Positions 20,025 through 32,458 of a stretch of DNA of 64,000 nt are shown here, in pieces. The notes under the pieces are model-generated. The model was not told the DNA's origin, did not search any database, and worked only from the letters and a program-made list of their open reading frames with translations. Position 1 is the first letter of the stretch. Every line of letters begins with the position of its first letter. Made by a program: the position numbers and the translations under genes. Source of the DNA: Moniliophthora roreri (Eukaryota; Basidiomycota; Agaricomycetes; Agaricales; Marasmiaceae); contig LATX02000035.1 in the NCBI GenBank assembly GCA_001466705.2, positions 806,001-870,000 on the forward strand, read 5' to 3'.

Positions 20025-23000
20025 CTACTTGCCTGCTTGTTGCCTGTTCCTATTGTTGAATATCTCCTCGTCGATACTGTCCTTCGTGATGAATCTATAC
20101 ACGTTGACATGCTTGGTCTGCCCGTAACGAACAAGCCGGCCAATAGCTTGCGTCTCGCACGCTTTGTAGATTTCCAGACTTGGGGCCAACAAAGGAGAAA
20201 GGAAGATGGCGTGGTTCGCTGAAGTTAAGTTCGCGCCACTAGCGCTTTCGTCCATCACGTTCAGAAGTAACACGCGCTCCTCGCTATCGCTCTGGAATTT
20301 CTCGAGATTCTTGCTCTTCTGTGATGCAGTGCCTTTGATTTCGAGGAATTCGATTTTATTATGCTTCAAGGCCTCAGTGACCTTCTTCATCAAGTCCGGA
20401 AACTGGACGAATACGAGAACGCGTTCATCCTTTGGTATCTCCTTCCTGTGAAAAGTTCAGATCACGGTCGCCATGAATTGGTGAGTCCACTTACTTGATC
20501 AGATGCATAACTTTCTCGAGCTTCATACCGAAGTGCTTTCCCTTTCCGTCTCGCTCCACGTCATCCACACCAAGTGTCTCAGCTTTGACAATGTTCATCA
20601 AGCGAGCTGCCGACTTGCAGGAGGCGTTGACACATTCCTCCTTGTCGGCACAAGACTTGACGCACGCGGCACATCCTGTGTGCCCACAAGACGATAGAAC
20701 CGCTGTCTCAGAAATCTCCAGGTTGTCGCGACCACACCTGGGACACGAGAGCTTCAGCGGTATTTCTTGTTGCTTCTGAAGATCTCGAACTATGGTAAAA
20801 TACCGTAGCGATCGAACTCGACCAACTAGTTCTTTAGTGAGCCGTCGTATTTCATGGGTCTTTTCGCGGTGTTCCCAAACGGCGGTTTTGGCCTTCTCGC
20901 TGAGCTGTACCTCCTCCTTCCGAATTTTCTTGCTTGGTGGGACACCAGCCTCCTCGATGAGATCAACTACCATCTTTGTGGCATCATCATCCTCAATGCC
21001 CTCTGATCTGCAGACTCTGGCCCACTCTTGGAACATGGATTCAGCCCCAGTGCCGGGTAAGTTTTTCTCCCTCTTGACACCGTCTTTTACGGCTTTCAGT
21101 AACTCAGCTTTGCAGGCTTCCAGCTGCCTCCGCCGTTCCTTGACGATGATGTCGCAAGCTTTCATCGCATTCTCGTTGCTCGTATCCAGATCGAAGTGTG
21201 AACATCGCTTCAATAGCGCCTCTTCAGCGCTCCTACATTTATGTCAGTTCCAAAAAGGCGGGCGAACGTTAAAAGTGTACTTACTTGCTTTCACCTAGAG
21301 CTTCAGTCACTCGCTTTTCTCTGTCGCTCTCCGTCTTTCGACCACGCTTGATTGTCATGTCCAATGCACGAAGATGATGCTCTAATTCCAGATAAATCGC
21401 GCGTTCTGCTGCAGGTAGGGTAATCTCAACGACTTTCTCCGACCAAGGAATCTCGTCAATTTCGGCAATATTCTATACAGAGCATATTCATTACGGGTTC
21501 CACACAGGACATCAGGTGCTTACCTGTCGGACAAATGTGTCAAGGAAAGTCTGTCCAAGCTCGTGACGATGAGCATGCCATTCCCAACTGTGCACCTCTC
21601 GGAAGGAGTGGAACTTCTCAACGTCTGGGTCGACAATGTAAGTGAATCAGGATTTTTGATACACCAGATACTCACCTGTCCTTTCCCTGCGACGTTTCTT
21701 CACTTCAACAGACTGACCCTCAGAATCATCATCTATACCAAGGTGAATGGACATGAACGCGGATATGGTCTTCAGAGCACCGAAGTCATGTATCGGAGGG
21801 GTACCAGACAGCACCCATAGACGGTCCGCCGTCAAATTCGTAACGAGTGACAAGACTTTACCATCCAGATATGTGTACTCATCTACAACTTTCCGCGAAA
21901 AGTGGAACATCTCAAAAGGAGGTGCACACATCTGTGTCCAGTCACGGCGAACGGCAGCGGAATCCATTTTCCATGGATCAGTATCAATCCTTTTCTGCTT
22001 CTTGGCGGGCCTGTCATCGTCTTCTGGGCCTTTTCTCTTTGTTCCCTTCTTAGTGATTTTTGATTTGCCCTCGTCATCGACATTCATATCGTCAGTTCCG
22101 GAATCTGTGCTAACAGAGCGTTTCTTAATGGGCTTCGCCAATTTAGTCGGCTTGGTTTTCTTCTTGGGAGGCACAGCGTCCTCGCCCTCTGACATGACAT
22201 CAGAGGCCGAGCCGTCCTCTTCTTCTTCCGATGTGTCCTCGACGAAGCTTTCGTCGCTGTCGTCGGCTTTGGACCGCCGACGAATAGAGGGTTTCTGATG
22301 AGCAGCGGGCTTGACTTTAGATGTCCTCTTGCGAGAGGTCTTTTCCCCCTCTCCGCTAGAGTCTTCATCCTCGTTGTCATCCGATAGAACGACGATAGCG
22401 CGTCTTGTGGCAGCTCGACGTTTCGACCGTTTTTGTGTGTCGGAATCATCTGTATCATCTTCAGGTGCCGAAGAGTCGGGTGGGGGTGATGCACTCTTGT
22501 CATAAGGAGGAATGACCACCGAGTCCAGCACAAGTCGAGTAGCTTTCTTCTCGGTCAGCGATCCTTTGGTAGGCGCGGGTTTCTCCGGCTTCTTCTCAGC
22601 TTCGTGTTTCTCAGCTGCCTCATGATAGGATTTCCCTTTGAGTCTCTTCAACTGAGCTTTTGCGGCTTGAGCAGCTTCCTGCTCAACTGTAAAAGTGGGT
22701 CAGTATGTACTTTGCTGATAAGCATACCAATCAGCTCACCTCGTTTTTGTCCCTCGTGGATCTCGTTCTTCACTGCGGTGGATCCCTCATCCTGTAAGCA
22801 GTCCACTTGCTCTCTCAGTGAGCTCGAAACCTTCTGAAGATGATGATTGAAGTGGCGCCCTTCTTTACTAGGAAGCTGAGCGCATCCGGCAAGGAGGGAA
22901 AGATTTTCGAGATATACGTTGCTCCTGAAGATATTAGATGCGACAATTATGATGTCAGCATTCTGGAAGTCCTCGATGGTGGCGGAATTGAGGTTGGATA

Positions 23001-26000
23001 CGGTGGATATGACCAATGTCGTAAATCGACCCTTCTTCGTGAACTTCTGCACCTCTGAATTCCATTGTCGAGTCAAATGAGGAGGAACAATCACTAAGGT
23101 GGCCTTCAAGTTGATCTTTCCAGGTATGCGCATTGTCTCAGAGAACTCCTTCTCAACATTGGCGCGAGTGCAATCAATCAAGCCGAGTGTAATGGCGGTT
23201 TTCCCGTAACCGACCTGGTCTGCCAAAACACCTCCTTTGATGCGGACTTCCCTCTGGGCACGACCCTCTACTCGCCATCCGAGAGGATCCAAAATAGCTT
23301 CCGCAACCTCTTCTTCGACGAACGGCGCAGCGTCTAAAGACTCTCGATGTATCATCCATTCTAAAGACCGAAGCTGCTCCTTTCGCAGGTTTAGCTTGAA
23401 ATAAGGTGGCTGAGCGTGTTCCTTATCGCGCTTGTTACTCATCAAGACGAACTTCGGGAGAGTGATTGCAGCCGCACGAGTGAAATTGGTGTTCACTCGC
23501 CATGAGAGAAGAGGTTTAGCGGCATGAGGAGATGGAGGTAATCTGGAGACCGCACGATGGAGGAGAGAATTGATGTTGACACCAATCCGAACAATTCCAA
23601 TACCATCGTCTTGGAGTCGGAGTTGTGTGACGAAGGGACTGGGTCGCCGCTTTAACCTGCGTTCGTACTCTCCGGCTTCAGCAGAGTCCTCGATCGCCAC
23701 GATCTTCTTGCCAACTTGAACGTACTGAACTTGTGGTGGCCTAGGAGCACATCGTTCACATTGCAAATCATCATCTGCGAGGGCAACGTCTTGCCATGTA
23801 GAGAAATGGTCGTCCACACGTCGAACACGCTCCAGAAGCCAGGCAATAGATCGGAAGGTGCTGCGCTCACTAGTCTGTTCGACTTCACCCCAGCTCCCGC
23901 AAGACCATTCTGGTCCAGCTTGACCTCCAAGAGGAATACTGCAGGAAAGGAAAGACACTGCTCTACGACAGGCATCACTGTTCACCGAAAGCTGCAGATT
24001 CTCGCCTGGAATACCGAACTGAGCATCCTCCGCATGCGATGGCTATAAATGTGTGCATGAGTATACGTAAGCCAAGTCTGTAGTATGAACTCACTTTCAG
24101 TGTGACCTTGTCAGATGCGGCCCAGCGAAAGGGAAGAGAACAAGAGACCTTGACTTCCGTGGCATCGGACTGCCGCCACGAGGGATCTAGCTTTGCGATA
24201 ATAGGCCGTCTTTCTCGAGCATCATATCTACGTATGCTCTGGGAGAACACGAAGGAATCATCCTCCGCTTTCCCTGTGCTATGGGGATCCAATAACAGGA
24301 ACAAGGGTGGAAGATTTTCGCCTTGAGACTCGCGTTTGTGTAAGGCACCGTTGGCGGTGCCACAACGGTCAAGAAGCTTATAAGTCCCCGAGATATCACG
24401 ATCAAACATCCCCAGGTCGTCTTCGGAAACAGAGATGTGAATTGCGGAGTGAACCTTCTCATCTCGGTGCTTGGCATCGTTCAACCCGAGACGTGCCCCC
24501 CATGAAGGAACTAGCTCACCAGCTTTGGCGATTGTCACAGTAGTGGAAATTGCTTCCGGCAAAGCAAACTCCCATCTCCCATTGAGCAAGGCATCCGAAC
24601 ATACGAGCCTTGCGATAGGTGCTTCAAGGACTTGCCGAATCTCAGCATTTACGGGTTCGTCCGGCAGTGCGACACCGTAAAGTCGCCACTCGGGTTGTTG
24701 TGGATGAAGGTGTAACTCCAGCTTCGCTGCAAGAGACTGATACACCACGCTCCAAATTTCTTGGCGCTTGAGCTCAACGAAACGGAGCTCTGAACTCGCT
24801 GCGCGAAGAACGGCCTCGGACCATTTCCTCCAACGCGTCTCCGGCACCGTGGCACCATGCTGTTCTTTAAGGTCGTTGAGGATTTCCTTCGTGATATTGG
24901 ACAACGAAAGGCACATAGGGAGAACCGATTTTAAGATTCGATCGAAGTCTGAAGGCGGCAACCTTGGTTCAGCCTTCACATCGACAGGAATGGGATTATG
25001 CTCTGGCCGACCACCACACTTCTGGCAGGAAGTAGTGTTGCAATCGACACATCGCAAGATAGGGCGAGTGGTCATATCGGTTCGCCCTTCACAATGACAG
25101 AGACGAATGCTCTTTGAAGCAGAGAGAAGGAGTTCAGGGAGCGTATGAGTTTTCGTGACTGAAAGATCGAGAGGACGATAAACCAAGTCACTGTCCCCAG
25201 TGATATGGTCTTCCACTGGATCCGTCGGCTTGTCGACGTCCATTGCATCATTCTCTAGGCTCTGACAAGAGCCTTTGATCGCCTCGTAGCTCTTTTTATC
25301 AGAACCAGACTTGAGATGGTCTTTGCCGGTAATCAGAGCAGCCAAGATGCAAGCACCAACCACAGTCGTTGACATAGCATTGCCAGCTAAATCGGCGAGC
25401 TGGTCTTCGGTTTCGCGGGTAAGAAGAAGTTTATCGACCGGAAGACCCTGCATAGACAAAGCCTCCAGACCCACCATGGGTCCACCGCGGTTTGTGATGT
25501 AAGGTATCATGGACGGCGTCAAGCAAGGGCATATCCCTGGCTTGCCTGAGCCAATGGTGCGATCGACATTCTGCGACAAGTTCCAGACAGACCTGAACGC
25601 AGGGGTAGGGCAGGTTAATAGTTGGAGAGTTCCCAAGAAAGGAAACTTACGTCTTATACGAAGGATCACAACCGTTCTTCGCATCTCGCAGTAAACTAAT
25701 GTCCATCAAGTCCCAAACGCGCTCCACTTGAGCAGCGGCCCAGTCGCCCCAGCAGAAGTCGAGTGTTTTACAGGATCCACCTGACTAAAGGTAAATTTTG
25801 GAGTCTGGGGGCTTCAGCAACCACATACCTTCTTCCCAGCTAGTCAGCGGCCTTTTAGCTCCCAGTTCCTCTTCAAGCCTTGCGCGCTGATGCCGAGATT
25901 CACAACGGCCCCAGTCTGTTCGTCCGGTCTTTCGATCGAGTGCGTTAAAACTTTCGTTGACAAGCTTCTGCCTTGCTTGGTGTATGCGAGGATCGTCAAC

Positions 26001-26948
26001 GGGCAGTAAGAATTCGTCCAGAGTCGAGGATGCTGGCCTCCTGAGATCGTCCTGCACTATCTTCTTCCATTGCTCAGGAATAGACGACTTCTTCGCATCC
26101 ACAGCGACGAGATAGACGCGTGTTCGGGTGTGAGGGATGTAATATTGTTTAGTGTCTACTCGAGTCCACTGCGCACTATATCCATTCTTCTCAAACTTCT
26201 CCTTCACTCTGTCCCAGGGTGCAGAGCAAACATTCTCGAGGATGACAAGAGGGGGCCTGTGAATGTTAACCCAAGTCATCATTCCACGAAAAGTACGTCC
26301 AGACTCTCCATTGGCATCAATATCTTGCTTCTCGTTGTTCAGGTTGGAATAGTCGACACAAGAAGTTCCCGCAACAAGGAGATCGACATCTCCTGGGACT
26401 TTGGCGAGAGCACCATAAGCAGTATGCCTATGTGAAAGTCAGTCGCTGAACCCAAGAGAAAATAAGATCACGCACGCTTCGTCATTGCCCAACTCACACA
26501 CATCTCGAAACAGAATGGGAGGATGGAAATTCCTCTCGATATAAGCTTGCTTGAAGGGCTCTATCTCGCAGGAAAAGACGTGTTCGACTTCCAAATCGAC
26601 CTCGTATTGCTCCTTGATTTCTCTTTGTATGAGTTCCAGCGCCAGCAACGGGGATTCCGTCCCCGAGCACATGGTAGCTACACGCAGCTTACGGCCGGAT
26701 ACGTGCTCTGCGACATTCTTGATTTTTGGTGCTCGGCTGACTAGGTCAGAGAATATAGCAGATATGTTGTTGATCGGAGGTAGTTCCACTGCGATACCAC
26801 CAAAACCGCGCGCTCCTCCTTTCTTGGCTGCTGGCACCTCAACTTCGACTTCCGTATCGGAAGAGGCCTCTGGCTTCTCCTGATTCTTCTTCGCAAAGAA
26901 TGTTTTGATAGATTTTTGGTCACTGGACCTGGCCTTTTTATTGGCCAT
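20025..26948 (-). CDS. DNMT5: DNMT5: CpG maintenance DNA methyltransferase with RING and SNF2 ATPase
   Basis: Ten exons (26948-26476, 26427-25829, 25780-25651, 25592-24095, 24042-22740, 22686-21676, 21624-21524, 21472-21285, 21232-20495, 20445-20025) sum to 6,462 nt, an exact multiple of three, giving 2,153 residues. Order: PIP-box-like QKSIKTFF (11-18); SAM loop MCSGTESP (about 93); catalytic Cys181 in GTSCVDYSNLNN; ENV motif at 222-224; target-recognition half ending in GNAMS (about 471); a Cys-rich patch (566-593); SNF2 part 1 with ADQVGYGKT (Walker A, about 1180) and PPHLTRQW; a long charged insert (about 1347-1575); DEYT as motif II (about 1603) and LSGTPP; RING-like CPRC...CNASC (1931-1973); helicase C-lobe with QAIGRLVRYGQT. 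This architecture is specific to DNMT5, the ATP-dependent maintenance enzyme studied in Cryptococcus. Unlike that protein I see no N-terminal chromodomain. All key motifs look intact. Confidence 0.95.
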
Positions 26949-27048
26949 GGCGAGTACAGAACGTCTGGACTCGAAGGCGTAGGGGAAGTGTAGGGAGGGA
27001 GAAAAGAAAGAGAATGAGTCACGTTCGCGTTACACTCAACGTTACCTT

Positions 27049-27054
27049 ACGCGT
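27049..27054. promoter_or_regulatory. ACGCGT (MluI cell-cycle box match) upstream of DNMT5
   Basis: ACGCGT lies 101 bp upstream of the DNMT5 start codon. In fungi this is the core of the MBF site used by S-phase genes. The hexamer recurs many times in this window by chance, so the assignment is weak. Confidence 0.25.
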
Positions 27055-27124
27055 AGTCACATGCCGATTCTGACTCAGGAAACGCAGTGACCTAGGGTGC
27101 AGTGACTAATTCCCAGCTATATTA

Positions 27125-27638
27125 TTAACATATTCGTCGACCTCCTCGGAGGCTATTATTCATGTTCACATTATTTTCTAATACTGAAAATGACGAGTGA
27201 ATAATGCAATTATTAACAATTTGGCATGTGAAAATAATAATGCCTGCACCACTTGACCTGCATCTTGTACACCCGTTCGTGATATCTTCAACCCATTTCA
27301 TGAGTACTGCATCAGGGCCACCTTCTGAAGTAGGATTCTCCTTGATATATTTCTCCAGTACATTAGCAACAGCGCCAATCCTATTTGACACCCTCTCTGT
27401 AATGCCCAACGTATCATCTCCAGTTGTACATGTATGTATCTTCCATCTTGAATCCCCCGCCCACAACCCCTACAGTTCCCAATTCTTCAGCCTCATTCCT
27501 GTCTAGGCGAAAAGTCTTGAACAGAAACTTCGGTATCTCTCCAGACTGAGGTTTTGGCAATGACTTGGGTACTAGAGCATTGAGGAAAGTACGTAGATAG
27601 GTTAGCTTGCGAATAGCATCTTCTGGAAGCTGCTCCAT
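27125..27638 (-). CDS. Hypothetical protein, possibly broken
   Basis: A first frame starts MEQLPEDAIRKLTYLRTFLN at 27638 and runs to a stop at about 27414. A second frame reads ITERVSNRIGAVANVLEKYI and continues with a plausible helical segment to about 27260. Linking them needs an intron or a frameshift near 27440-27400, and no intron of normal size fits perfectly. Both halves have protein-like composition, so I believe there was one gene here, perhaps now a pseudogene. I recognise no domain. Confidence 0.35.
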
Positions 27639-28170
27639 GGTGTGTAATTGCGTCTCAATGGTTAGGCTCCGAGTTTTAAGTAAAGAAATTTAAGAATTTC
27701 ATTGTTGGGAGTGTCTGTAAAAGGAATACAAGGCTGCTAAACGATGAGTCGACTGTCGATGATGCATCGATGATGGCCAAAATGAAAAATTTGCAACACA
27801 CGTGTCGCTCAAATCAGCAAGACTCCGATTTGCCAGCGTTCAACGTTCAACGTTCAGCGCTCAGCTTCCAGATTTCTTAACATATATTCACACGGGGCCT
27901 TGGAGGTCGATGCTAACAATGTGTTATTATCATTAACATGAATTATTCACACGTGTTAGCAAAAACCGAGTTGTTCCCCGTACCCTAACGCAGTCAGTCA
28001 CAGAGGTCCCTTTATGCATAGATAGAAGAACTTGAAGGTGAGAAAGTATAAGTTAATACCACTAGTAAGTACATGATGCCGATTTAGTATGCCATATCAA
28101 AGTGAAGTTACTACACAATACAGTAATGGAATAAACACCGCGACGAGACCCGTGCAAAATAACCAGAATA
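27639..28170. other. Intergenic, no gene seen
   Basis: A short imperfect tandem GTTCAACGTTCAACGTTCAGC lies at about 27838-27860. No exon-like frame is seen. Confidence 0.45.
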
Positions 28171-30553
28171 TCATGAGGACAGCACTGTAGCATCAGAATC
28201 CTTGACAAACATCCATTTGTCTCCAACTTTTTGCATCTTACCAGCACCGCAAGTACCACGAGCCACGGATCCCATTCCATCTGAGGCAGAGCTATCATCA
28301 CCAACCATAACCTGCGCCTCGGTATGGCTACCATATGAACTATAACCACCGCCTCTCGCTCCGCGTTGAAAGCCGCCCCGCCCATGATATGCTCCTCGAT
28401 TGCCAGAGAATTGGTCCTGGGTATTGGAAGAATTGGACCTGTCTGTCGGCTGGTTCCAATCTTGTGCGAATGAGGCAGGATTCATTCCGGCGCTTGTAAC
28501 CTCCATGACGAACTGCATAAGCTGCTCCGTGGAAGGCAGCACCCCATTCGTCACAAGCCACATGTTGCCTAGGGTTTCCCATGATGAGGGAGAAGTAAAG
28601 TCGAAGGTGGAGATATCAAAGCTCTCGAGACCGACAGGTGCGTTCATGGAGTGATTTGAAGGACCTGCTGTCGAAGAATTTGTGGGATTGACCTTCCGGG
28701 AAGGTGAAGAGGAAGAGGTGCTCAGGTGTCCGGGAGATAAAGGGTCGATGAGTGAGGCTTGGGATTTTGATTCCGACTGGGCCAGGGACCCAGCGTCTGT
28801 CGGCTTCTCAGCCTCAGCCAGTTCAGGGCGAATTTCGCGTCCAAACTCGTCAACAATCGGTTGCGATGCACCGTGACTCTGGGATTCTCGAGATGACGAG
28901 GAAGCCATCGTGGGTCTGCCTAGCGGGCTATATGGCCTTATATCTCTCCGGCCTCCGTATCTACTTGGTGGACTTCTAGAGCGACTTCGTCTGGTTCTCT
29001 GCAAAGGACTACGAGACCCGTTGTCTCGGAATCCCCGCCCTCGACCACCTCTGAAGCCGCCTCTCGGATCACCAACATGATCATGTTGATGGTTATTGTA
29101 ATCTCTGCGATCAGAACTATTATACTGTGCGTCTTTTATTCGCGATCCGTAAGGTTCAGCTCGAGAAGATGTGGATCGACCATGATCTATGTCATTCGCT
29201 ACTGGTGGAACAGAATTGGACACAGAGACGGGAAACGAAGCGTTATTGCCCAACTGCGCTAGTTGCTGGAGTAAAGCCAGCTGCGGAGCACCCAACTGCT
29301 GCTGTGATTGCAAATCCGCCGAAATTGATGTTACTTGCCTGAGAAATGGTTAGAAACAATCAACACTCGAGCTCAACACTGGTAAACTCACTCAGAAGAT
29401 TGCTTAGATCCGGTAGTAGCTGCCTGAGCCTGAGCGAGAAGCGCCAGGAGGGCAGATTGAGGATTAGGAAGTGGAGCTGCTTGTGGAGGAGTCGGTTGAG
29501 GAGTCGGTTGAGGAGTCGGTTGAGGCTGAGGAGTTGAAGTTTTGGTAGCTGGAGGTGGTGAGATACTCTTGCTTTGGGCCGCCACCCGAGGATCTGTCGT
29601 TGCGGCTGTCCTGGTGACTAGATGTTACGAAACAGGGCGATCAGTTCATTGGGCGATACTATGAATCTAGCATGAAATGGGCACCTTGGTTTACTTGATT
29701 CTCTTTTCCATGGATTATATTCGATAATTGCGATAAAATGGCGGGCGGAAACGTGTTGCCTTTGACCCATATATCATACACCTTCTTGGCCTTTTCCTGC
29801 ATGAACATATGTAAAGAACGATTAGGAACGATTCTTATTCACGTAAATCCAGAAAACAAAGGTGCTATAGCAGCAACAGTCATGTGACGGCGTCATAGCA
29901 CGCCCTGGGCATAACTCGGAAAGGAACATCAATAAAAGTGTAGATGCTGGTCAGAGTATCGACTTCTAGCTATCTGTATGTGTTCCGTTTCCGAGGCAGG
30001 AAGACATGGCATGATCCCACCACAGCGAGCATGTTGCCTTATTTTTGAACAGAGTCGGTGGATAGCGACAAGGTTTATGTTCACTAACCTTCAATTCAGG
30101 GCTACCAGCATTGATCATATCCCGAAAGAGACCCTCTAAGATACCCTCGACTCTCAGGAGGAACGTAGCGGAATTTCCTTTCGAAGAGTTTACGTTGCCA
30201 GTAAGGTTCTGTTTGTTGGCTCGGTGTTTCGCAGCACGAGAAAGCGCGTCAAAGACGTATAAACTGGATACTTTGCTGGAAGATGATAATGATTTGTGGG
30301 TACGATAGAGAATAGAGACAAGTTGGGTATCCTCCTGGAGTGTAAGCAGCCCATGTTAGAGGATCTTCTAGTAGCAATCAAATAGGCATGCGTACCTCCA
30401 TTGACTTTAGCGCGATTTCTGTCAGTTTACTCATTTTTGAAGCCGACAAGCGTTTTGCTTGAACTATTTCCTTCAACAACGATTCAAATTCCTGAACGAT
30501 TTTTAGTAAAGAAAGAATGCTGAAAGGATCACTCTTACCTCAACCTGAGCCAT
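28171..30553 (-). CDS. CID (RNA polymerase II CTD-interacting) domain protein with RGG tracts
   Basis: The first exon is five codons (MAQVE, 30553-30539), followed at 30491 by EFESLLKEIVQAKRLSASKM. The next exons carry LVSILYRTHKSL, SLYVFDALSRAAKHRANK and LFRDMINAGSPELKEKAKKV, IWVKGNTFPP. This is a complete eight-helix CID fold, which binds the phosphorylated CTD of RNA polymerase II (as in Nrd1/Seb1, Pcf11 and SCAF4/8). The rest is low complexity: a PTPQ repeat (about 29470-29525), Gln-rich helices, an RS/RG segment with RGGFRGGRGRGFR, and a Gly/Arg-rich C-terminus. No RRM is visible, unlike Nrd1 or Seb1, so RNA contact would rest on the RGG tracts. A role in transcription termination or RNA processing is inferred from the CID. 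Confidence 0.8.
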
Positions 30554-30883
30554 TATGGCCCTTTATCAGCAATTAGAAGCGCGAAAAGAGCGAGAGAATG
30601 TCGTGTGTCGAAGAGGAGCGTTTGTTGATCGATGTTTACGTTTGGGACAACTAGGAAATCCTGGGAAAATGGTTCGTGTGCAGGCGGCGGGCCACAACTC
30701 CGCTCGCTGCCCTTCGCTGCCGGCGGCAAAGCTGAAAGCAAAGACCAGCTTCCGGGCACGGAGGGAAATCAAAGTCCTTGATTATTTATGAATGCATGAG
30801 GTCTATTGAATACATGAAGAGTACAGACTTTAACTAGCAATACTCGAGCTCCTAAGTAAATCTAGAACGTTATTTTGGATTGT

Positions 30884-32196
30884 CTATGAGAGCTCAACGC
30901 TACCCGACTCTGCCCAGGGACCAAACAGCAGGCTAATACTCTCGCCGTTATGCATACGTCGAATACTCTCAGCAATGATAGGGCTAACATCAATGACAGT
31001 GAGCTTTGAACAAGCGCTTTTGTTCTTGGTCTGAGGGATGGTGTTGGTGACCTACGCACGAAAAAAACTATCGTACTACGCAATGAATTATCCTGAGAAA
31101 TATACGCACAACTAGTTGCTCAATGGGAAGGTCGTCAATGAGACTAAGGTTCGTCTCAGAGAGTAGCCCTGGGTTAGAAGCCAGATGAGCGCTCGTCCCT
31201 TGATGGAAGCAGTTAACTTGCCATGGGAAATGAGAGCATGGACCGAACGTGCGCCCTTTTCATGTAGAGTTTTTGCCGCAAGCGTCAACGTCTTCCCGGT
31301 ATCAATCATGTCATCTACGAGAATCGCGACCTAAGAGAAATGAGAAACGTGTGCACCAGAAGACAAAAGAATCACCTTGTCCTTTACGTCCCCAACAAGG
31401 ATCTCCATTCGTTCGGGTGCGTTGTCAGCTTTACCATCCCGTTTGCGATGAATAAGGGCAAATTCGACGCCTAGTTTATCCGCAATGGCGGTCGTCCTAG
31501 CAAAAGTATTAAAAACTAGCTCAATTTTTCTATGTTTACGGGACTCACCGTTTTGCACCACCAGCATCAGGACTGACGATTATACTATTCCTCCATTCCG
31601 GGATCTTCCACTTAATATAAGACAGCATTAAAGGCTCCGAGTACAAGTTATCGACAGGTATATCGAAGAACCCCTGGATTTGACTTGCATGCAAGTCCGT
31701 GGTGATAACATGGTCACATCCAGCGACAACGAGCATGTTCGCTACAAGCTTGGCTGTTATAGGCGCCCTAGACTTGTCCTTTTTATCCATCCTTGCGTAA
31801 GGGTAGCATGGTATGACTGCAGTAATTCGTCGGGCGGATGCTGTCTTGCAAGCCGAAATGAGAATGAGTAGTTCCATGAGATTGTCGTTGGCATCGCTGC
31901 TTCCTGATTGAATGATGAACACATCTTCTTCCCGAACGGATTCGAAAATCTTGACGTCTATTTCGCCATTCGAAAATTTCCGCACAGTGCAACGGACGAG
32001 GGGTACGTTCAGCCTAGGTAACGAGTATGAATCACTGATCAGTGAGACCTCTCGAAAATCAGCAGCTCACCGCTCAGCAACCGCTTGAGCGAGCTCGGGG
32101 TGACTGTTGCCTATGAAAAGTTATCAGTACCGCGGTGCTCAATAAGCACACGAATCACGCACCCGCCAAGATCCTGATCGAGCTGTTGTGATACAT
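30884..32196 (-). CDS. PRS: Ribose-phosphate pyrophosphokinase (PRPP synthetase)
   Basis: Makes PRPP from ribose 5-phosphate and ATP, for nucleotide, His and Trp synthesis. The start exon is [12 protein letters not shown] (32196), then [13 protein letters not shown] and [18 protein letters not shown]. Signatures: the PRPP synthetase motif [18 protein letters not shown], the ATP-side RKRDGKAD region, and the PRPP-binding loop [12 protein letters not shown]. It ends [18 protein letters not shown] at 30884-30886. Five or more introns of 45-70 nt are removed, and length is close to the family norm of about 320. Fungi have several PRS paralogues, and I cannot say which this is. The gene lies 262 bp downstream of glutamate 5-kinase on the same strand, with no functional link implied. 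Confidence 0.93.
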
Positions 32197-32458
32197 GATC
32201 TAGACAGTTTGAAAGAGTGAAGATATCCGCTATTGCATGAAATGGAGTAGAGAGAAGGAGATAGAAAAGTGTAAGTAGGAGATGATGTCGAAGGAAGAAA
32301 ATGGGTCATAAGAGGAATTGCCAGCCGGTCCAAAATTTTTCTTCGGCACTGCCACAATACATCCGATCTTGACTATCTATCTAATCTGTCTACAGTATTC
32401 CAAGTACACGGATACAGCGGAAGATGGCGCTGGAGATAGAACGTCCGTCTCTGCAGTG

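Noticed and set aside
20025..26948. Reading this as two genes, a DNA methyltransferase and a separate Rad5-like helicase
   Set aside because: Exons join in frame across every intron with no stop or start between them, and the fused architecture is that of DNMT5.
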